DNA of 64,000 nucleotides, from positions 1 to 64,000 of the forward strand of contig JAUNGS010000004.1 in assembly GCA_030524435.1 (NCBI GenBank), written 5' to 3'. The notes under the pieces are model-generated. The model made no database searches. It saw nothing but the letters and a program-made list of their open reading frames with translations, and was not told the DNA's origin. Both the position numbers and the translations under genes were made by a program. Shown in pieces: positions 43,388-52,114 of the stretch; position 1 is the first letter of the stretch; every line of letters starts with the position of its first letter. Source of the stretch: Eubacterium sp. (lineage in GTDB: Bacteria > Bacillota > Clostridia > Eubacteriales > Eubacteriaceae).

Positions 43388-43755
43388 CACCTTTCCTCCT
43401 TTTCGAGCTTGGCCACAAGCTCAATAATCTCCTGCTTATTGAAGCCCAGCCGTTTCATCTTTTCAAAGAAATCTGCGATCTCCTTCATCGCCAATTCCCG
43501 CTTCGCTTCCTTGATCATTTTCTTATCCTCCGTGATAAATCTTCCGCTGGTGCGCTGGGCGTAAACCAGGCCCGTGCGCTCAAGCTCCGACAGGGCCTTC
43601 TGCATCGTGTTGGGATTAACCGCCGCCTCCGAGGCCATCTCTCTGACCGAGGGCAGCCGCTCCCCCGGTAAAAACAGACCGGAAACGATTCTCAGCTCGA
43701 TTTGCTCGATGAGCTGCTTATACACAGGACGATCTGAATCAATAATCCATTCCAT
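43387..43755 (-). CDS. YtrA-type GntR regulator
   Basis: 122 residues: winged helix (GERLPSVREMASEAAVNPNTMQKA) and only a short C-terminal dimer helix, the YtrA subfamily pattern. First gene of the ABC operon and its likely autorepressor; an inverted repeat lies at its own promoter. AGGAGG before the ATG. Confidence 0.92.
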   Translation of the reverse strand: MEWIIDSDRPVYKQLIEQIELRIVSGLFLPGERLPSVREMASEAAVNPNTMQKALSELERTGLVYAQRTSGRFITEDKKMIKEAKRELAMKEIADFFEKMKRLGFNKQEIIELVAKLEKEER

Positions 43756-43783
43756 GACTGCCTCCTTTTTACTATTGTATTTC

Positions 43784-43803
43784 TGTATTAATTACTTAAT
43801 ACA
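43784..43803. promoter_or_regulatory. YtrA-type operator
   Basis: TGTATTA-attact-TAATACA (43784-43790/43797-43803), a perfect inverted repeat at the predicted start, with a second overlapping pair ATTGTATT/AATACAAT. It is the expected kind of site for the adjacent regulator. Confidence 0.65.
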
Positions 43804-43832
43804 ATAATACGACCTTCTTCCGGCTTTGTCAA
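43804..43832 (-). promoter_or_regulatory. Promoter of the YtrA-type operon
   Basis: Minus strand TTGACA (43827-43832), 17 bp, TATTAT (43804-43809). Confidence 0.8.
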
Positions 43833-43916
43833 GGCCTTTAAATTTTCCTTAAGCTTTTTAAAGGCCCTGTTTACAGGGAACGCCGCCTTGTTCAAAATAA
43901 AAAACACCTCGCCGCC

Positions 43917-43945
43917 TTGACAGCGATACTTTACCGTGATAGGAT
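43917..43945 (+). promoter_or_regulatory. Promoter of the T-box leader
   Basis: TTGACA (43917-43922), 17 bp, TAGGAT (43940-43945), about 30 bp before the T-box stem I. Confidence 0.65.
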
Positions 43946-43975
43946 ATACAAAAATCAAAAACAACCACAAACCGT

Positions 43976-44238
43976 TGAGTGAGAAGAGTAGGTACAAGTG
44001 TCTTGCTTACAGAGAGTCTTTGGCTGGTGGAAAAAGATAGCAGGCTTTATACTGAATGGACTCACGAGGTCGGGAAGAACGGATTATTTCTCAGTAATGC
44101 CCGACGGGAGGTTCACCCGTTACCAAGGAACCACGTATGCTAGTACGTGAAAAGAGCGGGCGCTTTAGGCGTCAATTTGGGTGGTACCGCAGAAGCTTTC
44201 GGCTTTTGTCCCTGTATTTACAGAGACAAAGGCCTTTT
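43976..44238 (+). ncRNA. T-box riboswitch with tryptophan specifier
   Basis: A leader of about 260 nt with the invariant T-box AATTTGGGTGGTACCGC (44175-44191). Stem I runs from the GTTGAGTGAGAAG region to GGACTCAC, and the specifier position reads TGG (44057-44059) in TGAATGGAC, the tryptophan codon. A terminator hairpin, GGCTTTTGTC/GACAAAGGCC plus CTGT/ACAG, ends in TTTTTT (44203-44238). Uncharged tRNA-Trp would stabilise the antiterminator and switch on the tryptophan synthase gene downstream. Confidence 0.95.
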
Positions 44239-44294
44239 TTATTTGTGCAAACCAACGCCCATTCCCAACGGTTTACCCTGAAAGGAGAACAACC

Positions 44295-45668
44295 ATGAAC
44301 AAAAACAGCATTCCCCACAGAATTTATTTAACCGAAGATCAAATGCCGAAGCAATGGTATAACCTGCGGGCCGATATGGACGCCCTGCCGCCCTTATTAA
44401 ACCCCGGCACCGGCCAGCCCTTAAAGGAAGAAGACCTCTACCCCATTTTCGCCAAGGCCCTGGCCCACCAGGAAATGGACGCCGCTACCCGCTACGTCGA
44501 CATTCCCGAGGCCGTCCAGGATTTCTACAAAATGTATCGACCCTCGCCGCTGATTCGCGCCTACAACCTGGAAAAATATTTAGATACCCCGGCAAAAATC
44601 TATTACAAATTTGAGGGCAACAACACCTCCGGCAGCCACAAGCTCAACTCTGCGGCGGCCCAGGCCTACTACGCCAAGGCCGAAGGCCTTAAGGGCCTGA
44701 CCACCGAGACTGGCGCCGGTCAGTGGGGGACTGCCCTGGCCGAGGCCTGCTCCTTCTTTGGACTGCCCCTGATCGTCTACATGGTCAAATGCTCCTACGA
44801 GCAGAAGCCCTTTAGAAAATCTGTCATCCAGACCTTCGGCGCCGACATCATCCCCAGCCCCAGCGACACCACCGAGGTGGGCCGCGCCATTCTGAAGGCC
44901 CATCCCGACACCACCGGCAGCCTGGGCTGCGCCATCTCCGAGGCCGTAGAAAAGGCCACCTCCACCGAGGGCTACCGCTACGTTCTGGGCTCTGTTTTAA
45001 ACCAGGTACTCCTCCACCAGTCTGTCATCGGCCTTGAAAGTATGACAGCCTTAGAGCTCATCGACGAGTACCCCGATGTCATCGTGGGCTGCGCCGGCGG
45101 CGGCTCCAATTTAGGCGGCCTCATCGCCCCCTTCATGCGGGATAAGCTGACGGGCAAGGCCAATCCGAGAATCGTTGCCGTGGAACCGGCCTCCTGTCCC
45201 TCCATGACCCGGGGCCGCTACGCCTACGACTTCTGCGACACCGGCCGGGTAACCCCCTTGGCCAAGATGTACACCCTGGGCTGTGACTTCATCCCCTCGG
45301 CCAACCACGCCGGCGGCCTGAGATACCACGGCATGTCCCCCATCCTGTCCAAGCTCTACCACGACGGCCAGATGGAAGCCATCTCCGTGGAACAGACCAA
45401 GGTCTTTGAGGCTGCCACCACCTTCGCCAAGCAGGAAACCATTCTGCCTGCTCCGGAATCGGCCCACGCCATCTACGGCGCTATGCAGGAGGCCTTAAAA
45501 TGCAAGGAAAGCGGCGAAGCCAAGACCATCCTCTTCGGCCTCACCGGCACCGGCTATTTCGACATGGTGGCCTACCAGTCCTTTATGGATAAAAAAATGC
45601 AGGACTACATCCCCACCGATGCCGACCTTGAACGCGGCTTCTCCCAGCTGCCCAAGGTTGAGGACTAA
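44295..45668 (+). CDS. trpB2: Tryptophan synthase beta chain, TrpB2 type
   Basis: 457 residues, the longer TrpB2 form, which often works without a TrpA partner and joins indole with serine or phosphoserine. Pyridoxal phosphate is bound by Lys116 (SGSHKLNSAAAQ), and GCAGGGSNLGG holds the cofactor phosphate. The ATG at 44295 follows AAAGGAG; the open frame further upstream is T-box terminator. It stands alone, with no trp operon genes nearby, under tryptophan T-box control, so it probably serves to salvage indole. Confidence 0.93.
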   Translation: MNKNSIPHRIYLTEDQMPKQWYNLRADMDALPPLLNPGTGQPLKEEDLYPIFAKALAHQEMDAATRYVDIPEAVQDFYKMYRPSPLIRAYNLEKYLDTPAKIYYKFEGNNTSGSHKLNSAAAQAYYAKAEGLKGLTTETGAGQWGTALAEACSFFGLPLIVYMVKCSYEQKPFRKSVIQTFGADIIPSPSDTTEVGRAILKAHPDTTGSLGCAISEAVEKATSTEGYRYVLGSVLNQVLLHQSVIGLESMTALELIDEYPDVIVGCAGGGSNLGGLIAPFMRDKLTGKANPRIVAVEPASCPSMTRGRYAYDFCDTGRVTPLAKMYTLGCDFIPSANHAGGLRYHGMSPILSKLYHDGQMEAISVEQTKVFEAATTFAKQETILPAPESAHAIYGAMQEALKCKESGEAKTILFGLTGTGYFDMVAYQSFMDKKMQDYIPTDADLERGFSQLPKVED

Positions 45669-45670
45669 AT

Positions 45671-45750
45671 AAAAAAATCCCCGAAGGGATCCTGGCTGTC
45701 GGCAAGCTTCAATTTTGTCGATAGTCGGGATTCCCCCGGGGATTTTCTAT
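45671..45750 (+). terminator. Terminator after trpB2
   Basis: AAAAAATCCCCG at the left and CCCGGGGATTTTCT at the right form the stem base around a long loop containing GGGATCC/GGGATTCCC pieces. Confidence 0.65.
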
Positions 45751-45764
45751 TTTTGATAATCTTA

Positions 45765-46610
45765 TTATTTCTCTGCCGCTTTTCCAGACAGCGCCTCAAT
45801 TTCCGACGTCATAAGGCCTGTAAGCTCTGCAATTTCCTCGAAGGGCATGCCTTTTTTCAGCATCCTTTCGGCAATTTCATGTTTTGACTTGTTTTCACCT
45901 GTATCAATACCTTCACGCCTGCCTTTTTGAAAGCCCTGCTCACTAAAAAACTTTTCATATTCCTTCAACTGCATCTCCAGGGTAAACATTCTATCCCTCC
46001 ATTCTGTATCTCGGTTAACCGCCTCCACCGCTGCGTCGATTTTATCCACCAGAACTGTTCGCTTTTCGGTGGGACGATTTTCAAAATAGGCCAGCAGCGC
46101 CTTTAAATCCTGGGTTATCTCTCCCCGAACGCCCTGGGTATTGATGAAAATCCGATGGCCGCCGTCCCCAAGCTCCAGCTCCGGCGCCTCCAGGCAGAGG
46201 TACTCAAAATGATAAACGCACTCTCCCTTACCAAAGGGATCAAAGGTGCAGATAAAGATAACGTAGCACTCCCTGAGGGCATCGTAATCCTCACCGCGTT
46301 CGAGACAGTCCCTGTCCATTTGAGCCTGATAGTAGCGGCTGCGCTCCGGCAGACTGCCGGTATTGAGCTGCTGCATCTCAATATTATAGACCTTATCCCC
46401 GCCCCTGGCGTAGACATCCAGACGGATCCCCTTGGCCACAAGGCTGTCCTGGAGGCTCTTTTCTGTATCCAGATAGACGATCTCCCCCACGTCAATTTTA
46501 GGGAGGATTGCCCTAAGCACCTCCCGACAAATCTCCCGGTCGGCCATCACCCGCTGGAACATCAGACTGTTGGTAATTCTAATCTTTTTAGCTGTACCTA
46601 AAGCTGCCAT
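45765..46610 (-). CDS. Rpn/PD-(D/E)XK nuclease family protein
   Basis: 281 residues of the Rpn recombination-promoting nuclease (transposase_31-like) family. The nuclease core is RLDVYARGGDKVYNIEMQ, giving the D-x(n)-ExQ active site. The C-terminus has an amphipathic stretch with AERMLKKGMPFEEIAELTG, the repeated tail common in this family. Such genes are scattered through Firmicute genomes without terminal repeats, and none are seen here, so this is not an insertion sequence by itself. Confidence 0.88.
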   Translation of the reverse strand: MAALGTAKKIRITNSLMFQRVMADREICREVLRAILPKIDVGEIVYLDTEKSLQDSLVAKGIRLDVYARGGDKVYNIEMQQLNTGSLPERSRYYQAQMDRDCLERGEDYDALRECYVIFICTFDPFGKGECVYHFEYLCLEAPELELGDGGHRIFINTQGVRGEITQDLKALLAYFENRPTEKRTVLVDKIDAAVEAVNRDTEWRDRMFTLEMQLKEYEKFFSEQGFQKGRREGIDTGENKSKHEIAERMLKKGMPFEEIAELTGLMTSEIEALSGKAAEK

Positions 46611-46754
46611 AGCTCTCTCCTTTATTATATCAAATTTCCAAACCCTTTACATTAATTTTATCCCCCTTTCGGGGTAAAAGGATCCGCTTCGACCTCCATT
46701 ATAAAGGCAGCTCGATGACAAAGAAATGACATTGGTGTATACATGCAGCCACAA

Positions 46755-46778
46755 TAAAAAAAGAGACCGAAGTCTCTT
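46755..46778 (-). terminator. Terminator of the GH3 gene
   Basis: AAGAGAC-ttcg-GTCTCTT in minus-strand RNA, a stem capped by a stable C(UUCG)G loop and followed by TTTTTTT. Confidence 0.9.
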
Positions 46779-46787
46779 GAAGTTTGG

Positions 46788-47942
46788 TTACAATATGATC
46801 AGACCTAGATTCACCTTCATTTGGAGCACCCGCCTTAGGTGTTCGTCCACAACGTCCTCGGGCAGCTGCCCTGTGGCCCCGGCATCCATCAAAAAGGGGA
46901 TCTGATCTTTATAATAAGATGAGATAATCAAATCGCTGCCGGCCTTGAGGGTCAGCAGCGCCGCCGTGTTGACGTCGGCAAAATTTCTAAGCCCCGCCAT
47001 CTCAAAATCGTCGGTGACGGCGACCCCCTCAAAGCCCAGCTCCTTTCGCAGATAAGCGTGAACCTTTTCGGACAGCGACGCCGGGTAATCCGGATCGAAG
47101 GCCGCCACGATATTGTGGGCCACCAGCACACTGTCCGCCCCGGCGGCGATTCCCGCTTTAAAGGGCAGCAGATCTGTCTCCTCAAAGGATTGCATTGGCC
47201 TGGTATCCCAGACCATCTCCCCGTGGGAATCCTTGTTGTCCCCGTAGCCTGGAAAATGTTTGAGACAGCTGGCCACGCCGTCCTTTTTCATCTCTGAAAC
47301 CACCGTTGTCACGTATTCCGAGGTTCCGGCGGCATCCAAGCCCACGGTTCTGTCGTAGATAAAGCTTTCGGGATCCTGGGCCACATCCGCCACCGGCGCC
47401 AGATTGTAGTTGATGCCGCAGGCCTTTAAAATCTCCGCCTTGTTTGCTGTATCCTGACGAACAAGATCCAAACCGCCCTGGGCATAGAGCTGGGAGGGCG
47501 AGGCAAAGGGCGGCGCCAGAATCCCCTGGCCGTACCACAGCCTGGTGACCTCGCCGCCCTCCTCGTCGACGCCGATGAGCAGCGGAATCTCAGAAGCGCT
47601 CTGATACCCCGCAATCTTTGCCGCCACCGTCTCGGTGGTCTCGCCCTGAAAATCCCGGGCAAACATCAGGTAGCCCCCCAGGTGGTAATCCCTGACGTCC
47701 TCCACCTGGTTCACCTGGGGCACCCTGGCCAGAAAGAGCTGGCCGATTTTTTTCTCCAGGGGCATGGCGGCGATCATTTCTTGGATTTTATCTGCTTCTG
47801 TGGGGGTGGGGGCTGGGGTCGGGGAAGCCTTGGGCTGCGCTGTTTTTTTCAATCCTGCCGGCTGAAGATAAAAATGCCAGAGGGCAAAGCCTGCCAAAAG
47901 CGCCGCACACACCAACACAAGCACCAATAGTATTTTTTTCAC
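46788..47942 (-). CDS. Glycoside hydrolase family 3 protein, beta-N-acetylhexosaminidase-like
   Basis: 384 residues. An N-terminal membrane anchor (4-26), a Pro/Thr/Lys-rich linker, then a GH3 barrel: KHFPGYGDNKDSHGEM contains the NagZ-type Lys-His and Asp-Ser-His acid/base motif, and VTDDFEMAGL carries the nucleophile Asp. NagZ-like enzymes release N-acetylglucosamine from peptidoglycan fragments. Anchored outside the membrane, it probably acts in wall turnover. Single gene with a strong terminator. Confidence 0.88.
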   Translation of the reverse strand: MKKILLVLVLVCAALLAGFALWHFYLQPAGLKKTAQPKASPTPAPTPTEADKIQEMIAAMPLEKKIGQLFLARVPQVNQVEDVRDYHLGGYLMFARDFQGETTETVAAKIAGYQSASEIPLLIGVDEEGGEVTRLWYGQGILAPPFASPSQLYAQGGLDLVRQDTANKAEILKACGINYNLAPVADVAQDPESFIYDRTVGLDAAGTSEYVTTVVSEMKKDGVASCLKHFPGYGDNKDSHGEMVWDTRPMQSFEETDLLPFKAGIAAGADSVLVAHNIVAAFDPDYPASLSEKVHAYLRKELGFEGVAVTDDFEMAGLRNFADVNTAALLTLKAGSDLIISSYYKDQIPFLMDAGATGQLPEDVVDEHLRRVLQMKVNLGLIIL

Positions 47943-48096
47943 GTGTTCTTCCTATTCTAATTTTTTTGCCTTACAATGCCTTTGGGTATCAGATAAAGCA
48001 TAGCCTTCAGCATAGATTTTATTGGCGGCTTTGTCAATCCCTTTGTCCCGCTTAAAGCCGTCTTTTCCAATAAGCAGCAAAATTTACGCCGGCCGC

Positions 48097-48131
48097 AAAA
48101 ACACCTTCATCCCAATGTTGAAATGAAGGTG
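48097..48131 (-). terminator. Terminator of the ubiB-like operon
   Basis: CACCTTCAT (48102-48110) and ATGAAGGTG (48123-48131) with TTTTTG following on the minus strand. Confidence 0.85.
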
Positions 48132-48135
48132 CCCG

Positions 48136-49770
48136 CTATTTCTTATACCGATGCTTTTTGCCGCTGTGAATACTGTAGATCAAGGTGCCGCTGAGAAACA
48201 ACGCCACCAGATAGCCCAGCACCCCCAGGGCGGGAATGCCCAGCACCTTTGGCGTCATGTCCGTGGTGCTGATGAAGCTGGATCCGATGAGCAGAGCCGC
48301 CGTGATGATACAGGTCACCAGCTTATTGATCATCTGGTCGATGGTGGCCAAGGGCTCCTCGGAGCCCGTCAGCTCCAGATTGACCTTGGTCTGTCCCTTG
48401 ACGGTCATCTTCAGCAGATCAAAGAGCTGTCCGGGAATGCCCAGGGTGCTTTTGCCGGCCTGGTAGGCCTCCTTGCCCAGAGCCTTGAGCATCGCCTCGG
48501 GATCCAAATTCTCCAGGCGCTCTGTTTTCATGTGATTAGCCATGATTCGGATGATATTTGTGCTCGGGGAAAGCCTGGTCAGCACGCTTTCGATGGTGAT
48601 GACACCGCGGCTGAGCATGGTCACCCCCTTGGGCATGGAGATCTGATGAGTGTTGGCCAGATTCAGCAGGGCCTCCATCATCTCCCCGATATTCATCTCG
48701 CTGAGATCCATGGTGCCGTAATTGGCAAAGAGATCGTCGACGTCGGCGTAGAGCCTGGCGTGGTTGATCTTGGCCGAGTGAACCCCCAGGGCCAGAAGCA
48801 CGCTTTTCATCTCCTCGATGTCCCGGGTGGCAATGGCCTCCACGGCCTGCCTGAAGAGATCCTTGTCTCTATTGGAGAGCACCCCCATCATCCCAAGGTC
48901 GATCCAGGCGATTTTTCCGTCCTGGATTCTGATGTTGCCGGGGTGGGGATCAGCGTGGAAAAAGCCGTCGTCCACCACCTGCTTGATGTAATTCTCCGCC
49001 AGCTTTTCCGCAATCTCCTCGAGATCGTAGCCCTGAGCCTTTAGGGTGTGGGTATCCGCAATCTCGATGCCGTCGATGTACTCCATGACCAAAACCCTGG
49101 CGGTGGTGTGCTTGTGGTCGATTTTTGGACAGGTCACATAGGCGATGTCCAGGTTGTGCTCCCGGAACTCATCGGCGTTGTGGGCCTCGATGAGAAAATC
49201 CATCTCCTGCTGGGCCGTAAACCACATTTCGTCAAAGATCATGCGGAAATCCACGGCGTTGCCCGTGCCGCCGGCCAGCTTCAGCAGGGTTGCCGCCCTG
49301 TCCAAAAGAGCGATATCCCTGGCCATGGTCTCTCTGATGCCGGGGCGCTGGATTTTAACCACCACCTCCCGGCCGTCCATGAGCACCGCCCGGTGTACCT
49401 GGGCGATGGAGGCTGACCCCAGAGGCGCCGCGTCAAAATGGGCAAAAACCTCCCCCAGGGGCTGACCGTACTCCGTCTCCACCACCTGAACCACCTCAGA
49501 AAAGTCCATAGGGCTAACCTCAGTCTGGAGCTTTCTGAGCTCGGCACAATAGGCCGCCGGCAGAATATCCTGGCGCATGGAGAGCACCTGGCCCAGCTTC
49601 ACAAAGGTGGGGCCCAGCTCCTCGATGATCTTTCGGATTTTCTCCGGGGTGATTCCCCGGGTGACGTCGTTTTTCGCCAGGATTACCATGATCTCCCGGA
49701 GGCGGTGGCGGTTGCTGCCCCTGCCCCCGGAGCTTTCACCCTTACTCTGCGGTCTCTGCATCCTCGGCAT
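48136..49770 (-). CDS. ABC1/UbiB atypical protein kinase
   Basis: 544 residues. The family's KxGQ motif appears in PTFVKLGQVLSMRQDILP, followed by the alanine-rich loop AAPLGSASIAQVHRA, catalytic ADPHPGNI and IDLGMMG. Two C-terminal membrane helices are typical of UbiB. It overlaps the phasin-like gene by 29 bp. I start at the ATG at 49770 because GGAGG lies 6 nt upstream; the ATG at 49761 is possible. An anaerobe making no ubiquinone still has this gene, so a role in isoprenoid-lipid handling is likelier. Confidence 0.88.
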   Translation of the reverse strand: MPRMQRPQSKGESSGGRGSNRHRLREIMVILAKNDVTRGITPEKIRKIIEELGPTFVKLGQVLSMRQDILPAAYCAELRKLQTEVSPMDFSEVVQVVETEYGQPLGEVFAHFDAAPLGSASIAQVHRAVLMDGREVVVKIQRPGIRETMARDIALLDRAATLLKLAGGTGNAVDFRMIFDEMWFTAQQEMDFLIEAHNADEFREHNLDIAYVTCPKIDHKHTTARVLVMEYIDGIEIADTHTLKAQGYDLEEIAEKLAENYIKQVVDDGFFHADPHPGNIRIQDGKIAWIDLGMMGVLSNRDKDLFRQAVEAIATRDIEEMKSVLLALGVHSAKINHARLYADVDDLFANYGTMDLSEMNIGEMMEALLNLANTHQISMPKGVTMLSRGVITIESVLTRLSPSTNIIRIMANHMKTERLENLDPEAMLKALGKEAYQAGKSTLGIPGQLFDLLKMTVKGQTKVNLELTGSEEPLATIDQMINKLVTCIITAALLIGSSFISTTDMTPKVLGIPALGVLGYLVALFLSGTLIYSIHSGKKHRYKK

Positions 49771-50083
49771 CCTTGGCCTCCAGGTGCGCAAGCTTATCCT
49801 TGATGGCCTGGAGCTCCTCGGGGCTCATGCTGTCCATGCGCGCCACCACGGTATCGGCATCGACCTCATCCTCCTTGACGACGACGGTGACGTTGTCCTT
49901 GACCTTTTCCTTGAGATTGCGCTTCAGCTCCTCGTTCATCACCTTGCCCTGTTCCACGGTGAGCTCACCCTTTTCCACCAGCTGATCCACAATCTCCTTG
50001 GATTTTTCAGCGGTGGTGGCCACGGCGCCAACCCCTGCCAACAGAATATTTTTTAAACCTTCACCTAATTTTAAAGCTGCCAT
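49742..50083 (-). CDS. Phasin-like small helical protein
   Basis: 113 residues, almost wholly helical and charged (KLGEGLKNILLAGVGAVATTAEKSKEI then an acidic tail). It resembles PhaI/PhaF-like polypeptides often encoded just before UbiB-family kinases in Firmicutes, which are annotated as phasins even without polyhydroxyalkanoate genes. AAGGAGTG precedes the ATG at 50083. The overlap with the kinase gene argues that the two act together, maybe at the membrane. Confidence 0.75.
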   Translation of the reverse strand: MAALKLGEGLKNILLAGVGAVATTAEKSKEIVDQLVEKGELTVEQGKVMNEELKRNLKEKVKDNVTVVVKEDEVDADTVVARMDSMSPEELQAIKDKLAHLEAKDAEDAETAE

Positions 50084-50173
50084 AATCTTCACTCCTTTAT
50101 CCTTATTGATTATTGATATGCACTGCCAGGGCAGCCGCACACCTATGTAACGCTATTATATATCTCCAGACCT

Positions 50174-51355
50174 TTACTCACCCTTAAATTTTAGGGCGCC
50201 AAGGACCAGCTGCTGGATTTCCAAAAGGGATTTACCGCTTTTTTTCGCCAGGGCCCGCATGTCCTCGTACTCGGGCATGGCCTTTTTGATGTCCCCCAGG
50301 CTGCTGAACTTCACAGCCACAGACCCCAGGGGCGTTTCAATCTGCCTGATTTCACGGTCCATCACTACCCTCTCCACCTGGTACTTCCTTAGGCCGATGC
50401 TGCTGGTCTCCCTGAGGAGATAGTCCTCCACGGCCGCAAGCCTGTGATCGCCGCAGATTACCGTCAGCTTCATGGCCGGGCGGTTTTTCTTCATATAAAT
50501 GGGCGTGTAAAAGGCATCCCGAACGCCAAGCTCAAAGAGCCCCTCCAGCACATAGCCCGCCATCTCCCCGGTCATGTCGTCGATGTTGGTCTCCACAACC
50601 CAGGCGCCGCAGGGATCGTCTGGGTCTTTCTCACCGTCCTCGCCTAAAAACAGGCGCAGGCCGTTAATGATCTCAAATTCCCGGTCGCCAAAGCCCCAGC
50701 CAATTTTAGGGGCGGCCATGGCGGGCAGCTCGGGCGTGTACTCGGCCAGCTCCGCCGCGATGGCCACCCCGGTGGGGGTGGCCGACTCGCCGTCGATGTG
50801 CGCAGAGTAGCTGCGGATCTCTGTACTCCCCAGAATTTCCGCCGTGGCCGGCGCCGGCACCGGCAGCAGACCGTGGGCACATTTCACATAGCCCGAGCCC
50901 ACGTTGATGCCAGTACAATAGGTTTTGTCCGGCGCCAGGGCGTGGTGGCAGATGGCCGCCCCCACGATGTCCACAATGGAGTCCACGGCACCCACCTCGT
51001 GGAAGTGCACCTGATCCTCGGGGACGCCGTGAACCTTGCCCTCGGCCACCGCCACCCGCCTGAAAATGGCGATGGCCGTGGTCTTCACCACCGCGCTTAA
51101 ATCGCTGTCTTCGATGATTTTAACAATATCCCCAAAATGGCGGTGACTGTGCTCGTGACGGTCCATCACCACCCGACACTTGGTGCCGCCGATACCCCGA
51201 AGGCTGGTTTTTTCGATTTCTAAATGAAAGCCCGGCACCCCGAGCTTGGCGAGCTCACCCTTCAAATATTCGGGATCCACCCCCAGATCCAAAAAAGCCC
51301 CCAGGGTCATATCCCCGCTGATGCCGGCAAAGCAGTCAAAATATAAAACCTTCAC
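50174..51355 (-). CDS. larC: LarC, nickel insertion for the nickel-pincer cofactor
   Basis: 393 residues in one uninterrupted frame. The N-terminal half has FDCFAGISGDMTLGAFLDLG and the His-rich HEHSHRHF segment that probably binds nickel; the C-terminal half has ETNIDDMTGE. In Lactiplantibacillus the two halves are separate and joined by ribosomal frameshift; here they are fused. LarC inserts Ni using CTP. The start codon is GTG after AGGAGG. It follows larB by 9 bp. Confidence 0.93.
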   Translation of the reverse strand: MKVLYFDCFAGISGDMTLGAFLDLGVDPEYLKGELAKLGVPGFHLEIEKTSLRGIGGTKCRVVMDRHEHSHRHFGDIVKIIEDSDLSAVVKTTAIAIFRRVAVAEGKVHGVPEDQVHFHEVGAVDSIVDIVGAAICHHALAPDKTYCTGINVGSGYVKCAHGLLPVPAPATAEILGSTEIRSYSAHIDGESATPTGVAIAAELAEYTPELPAMAAPKIGWGFGDREFEIINGLRLFLGEDGEKDPDDPCGAWVVETNIDDMTGEMAGYVLEGLFELGVRDAFYTPIYMKKNRPAMKLTVICGDHRLAAVEDYLLRETSSIGLRKYQVERVVMDREIRQIETPLGSVAVKFSSLGDIKKAMPEYEDMRALAKKSGKSLLEIQQLVLGALKFKGE

Positions 51356-51364
51356 ACTGTCCTC

Positions 51365-52114
51365 CTAAAGATGATTGATTTTTGAAGCCATACAGGCTGC
51401 GCCAAAGCCGTTGTCGATATTCACCACGCCGATGCCGCTGGCACAGGAGGTCAGCATCCCCAGCAGGGCTGAGATTCCTCCAAAGTTGGCGCCGTAGCCA
51501 ATGCTGGTGGGCACCGCCACCACAGGCTTGTCCGTGAGGCCGCCCACAACACTGGCCAGGGCTCCCTCCATGCCGGCCACCACGATGACCACCTTGGCGT
51601 GGCTGACCACATCCACGTTGTCCAGCAGGCGGTGGATCCCCGCCACCCCCACGTCGTAGAGGCGGCGCACCGTATTGCCCATGACCTCCGCCGTCACCGC
51701 CGCCTCCTCTGCCACGGGAATGTCCGAGGTCCCGGCGGAAACCACGGCGATATAGCTGTCGGTTGCGGCATAGGGCTGACGCTTAACCACCACCGACCGG
51801 GCCTCCTTATAATACACCGCATCCGGGGTGATCTCCCGGATGGCCTCGTAGACCTCGGGCTCAGCCCGGGAGGCTAAAATATTGCCCTCGGTGCGCCCCA
51901 GCATATCCTTCACGATGCCCTGGATCTGGGGCAGGGTCTTGCCGGGGCTGTAGATGACCTCGGGAAAGCCCGAGCGAATCTCCCTGTGGTAATCTACCTT
52001 GGCGTAGCTTAAATCGTGGTAGGGCAGCTCCTTGAGCTTATCTAAGGCCGTGTCGATATCTACGGTGCTGTTTTGCACCGACTTCAAAAGTTCTCTCAGC
52101 TGATCAGTGTTCAT
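51365..52114 (-). CDS. larB: LarB, nicotinic acid adenine dinucleotide carboxylase/hydrolase
   Basis: 249 residues with a PurE-like core (VVSAGTSDIPVAEEAAVTAE, then VVAGMEGALASVVGGL). It carboxylates the pyridinium ring of NaAD and splits off AMP, the first step of nickel-pincer cofactor synthesis. It overlaps the larE end by 11 bp. An AGGCAGCAAGG site precedes the ATG. Confidence 0.94.
   Translation of the reverse strand: MNTDQLRELLKSVQNSTVDIDTALDKLKELPYHDLSYAKVDYHREIRSGFPEVIYSPGKTLPQIQGIVKDMLGRTEGNILASRAEPEVYEAIREITPDAVYYKEARSVVVKRQPYAATDSYIAVVSAGTSDIPVAEEAAVTAEVMGNTVRRLYDVGVAGIHRLLDNVDVVSHAKVVIVVAGMEGALASVVGGLTDKPVVAVPTSIGYGANFGGISALLGMLTSCASGIGVVNIDNGFGAACMASKINHL

Noticed and set aside
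45765-46610. The Rpn nuclease gene as an insertion sequence
   Set aside because: No terminal inverted repeats or target duplication are visible, and these genes are normally not independent elements.
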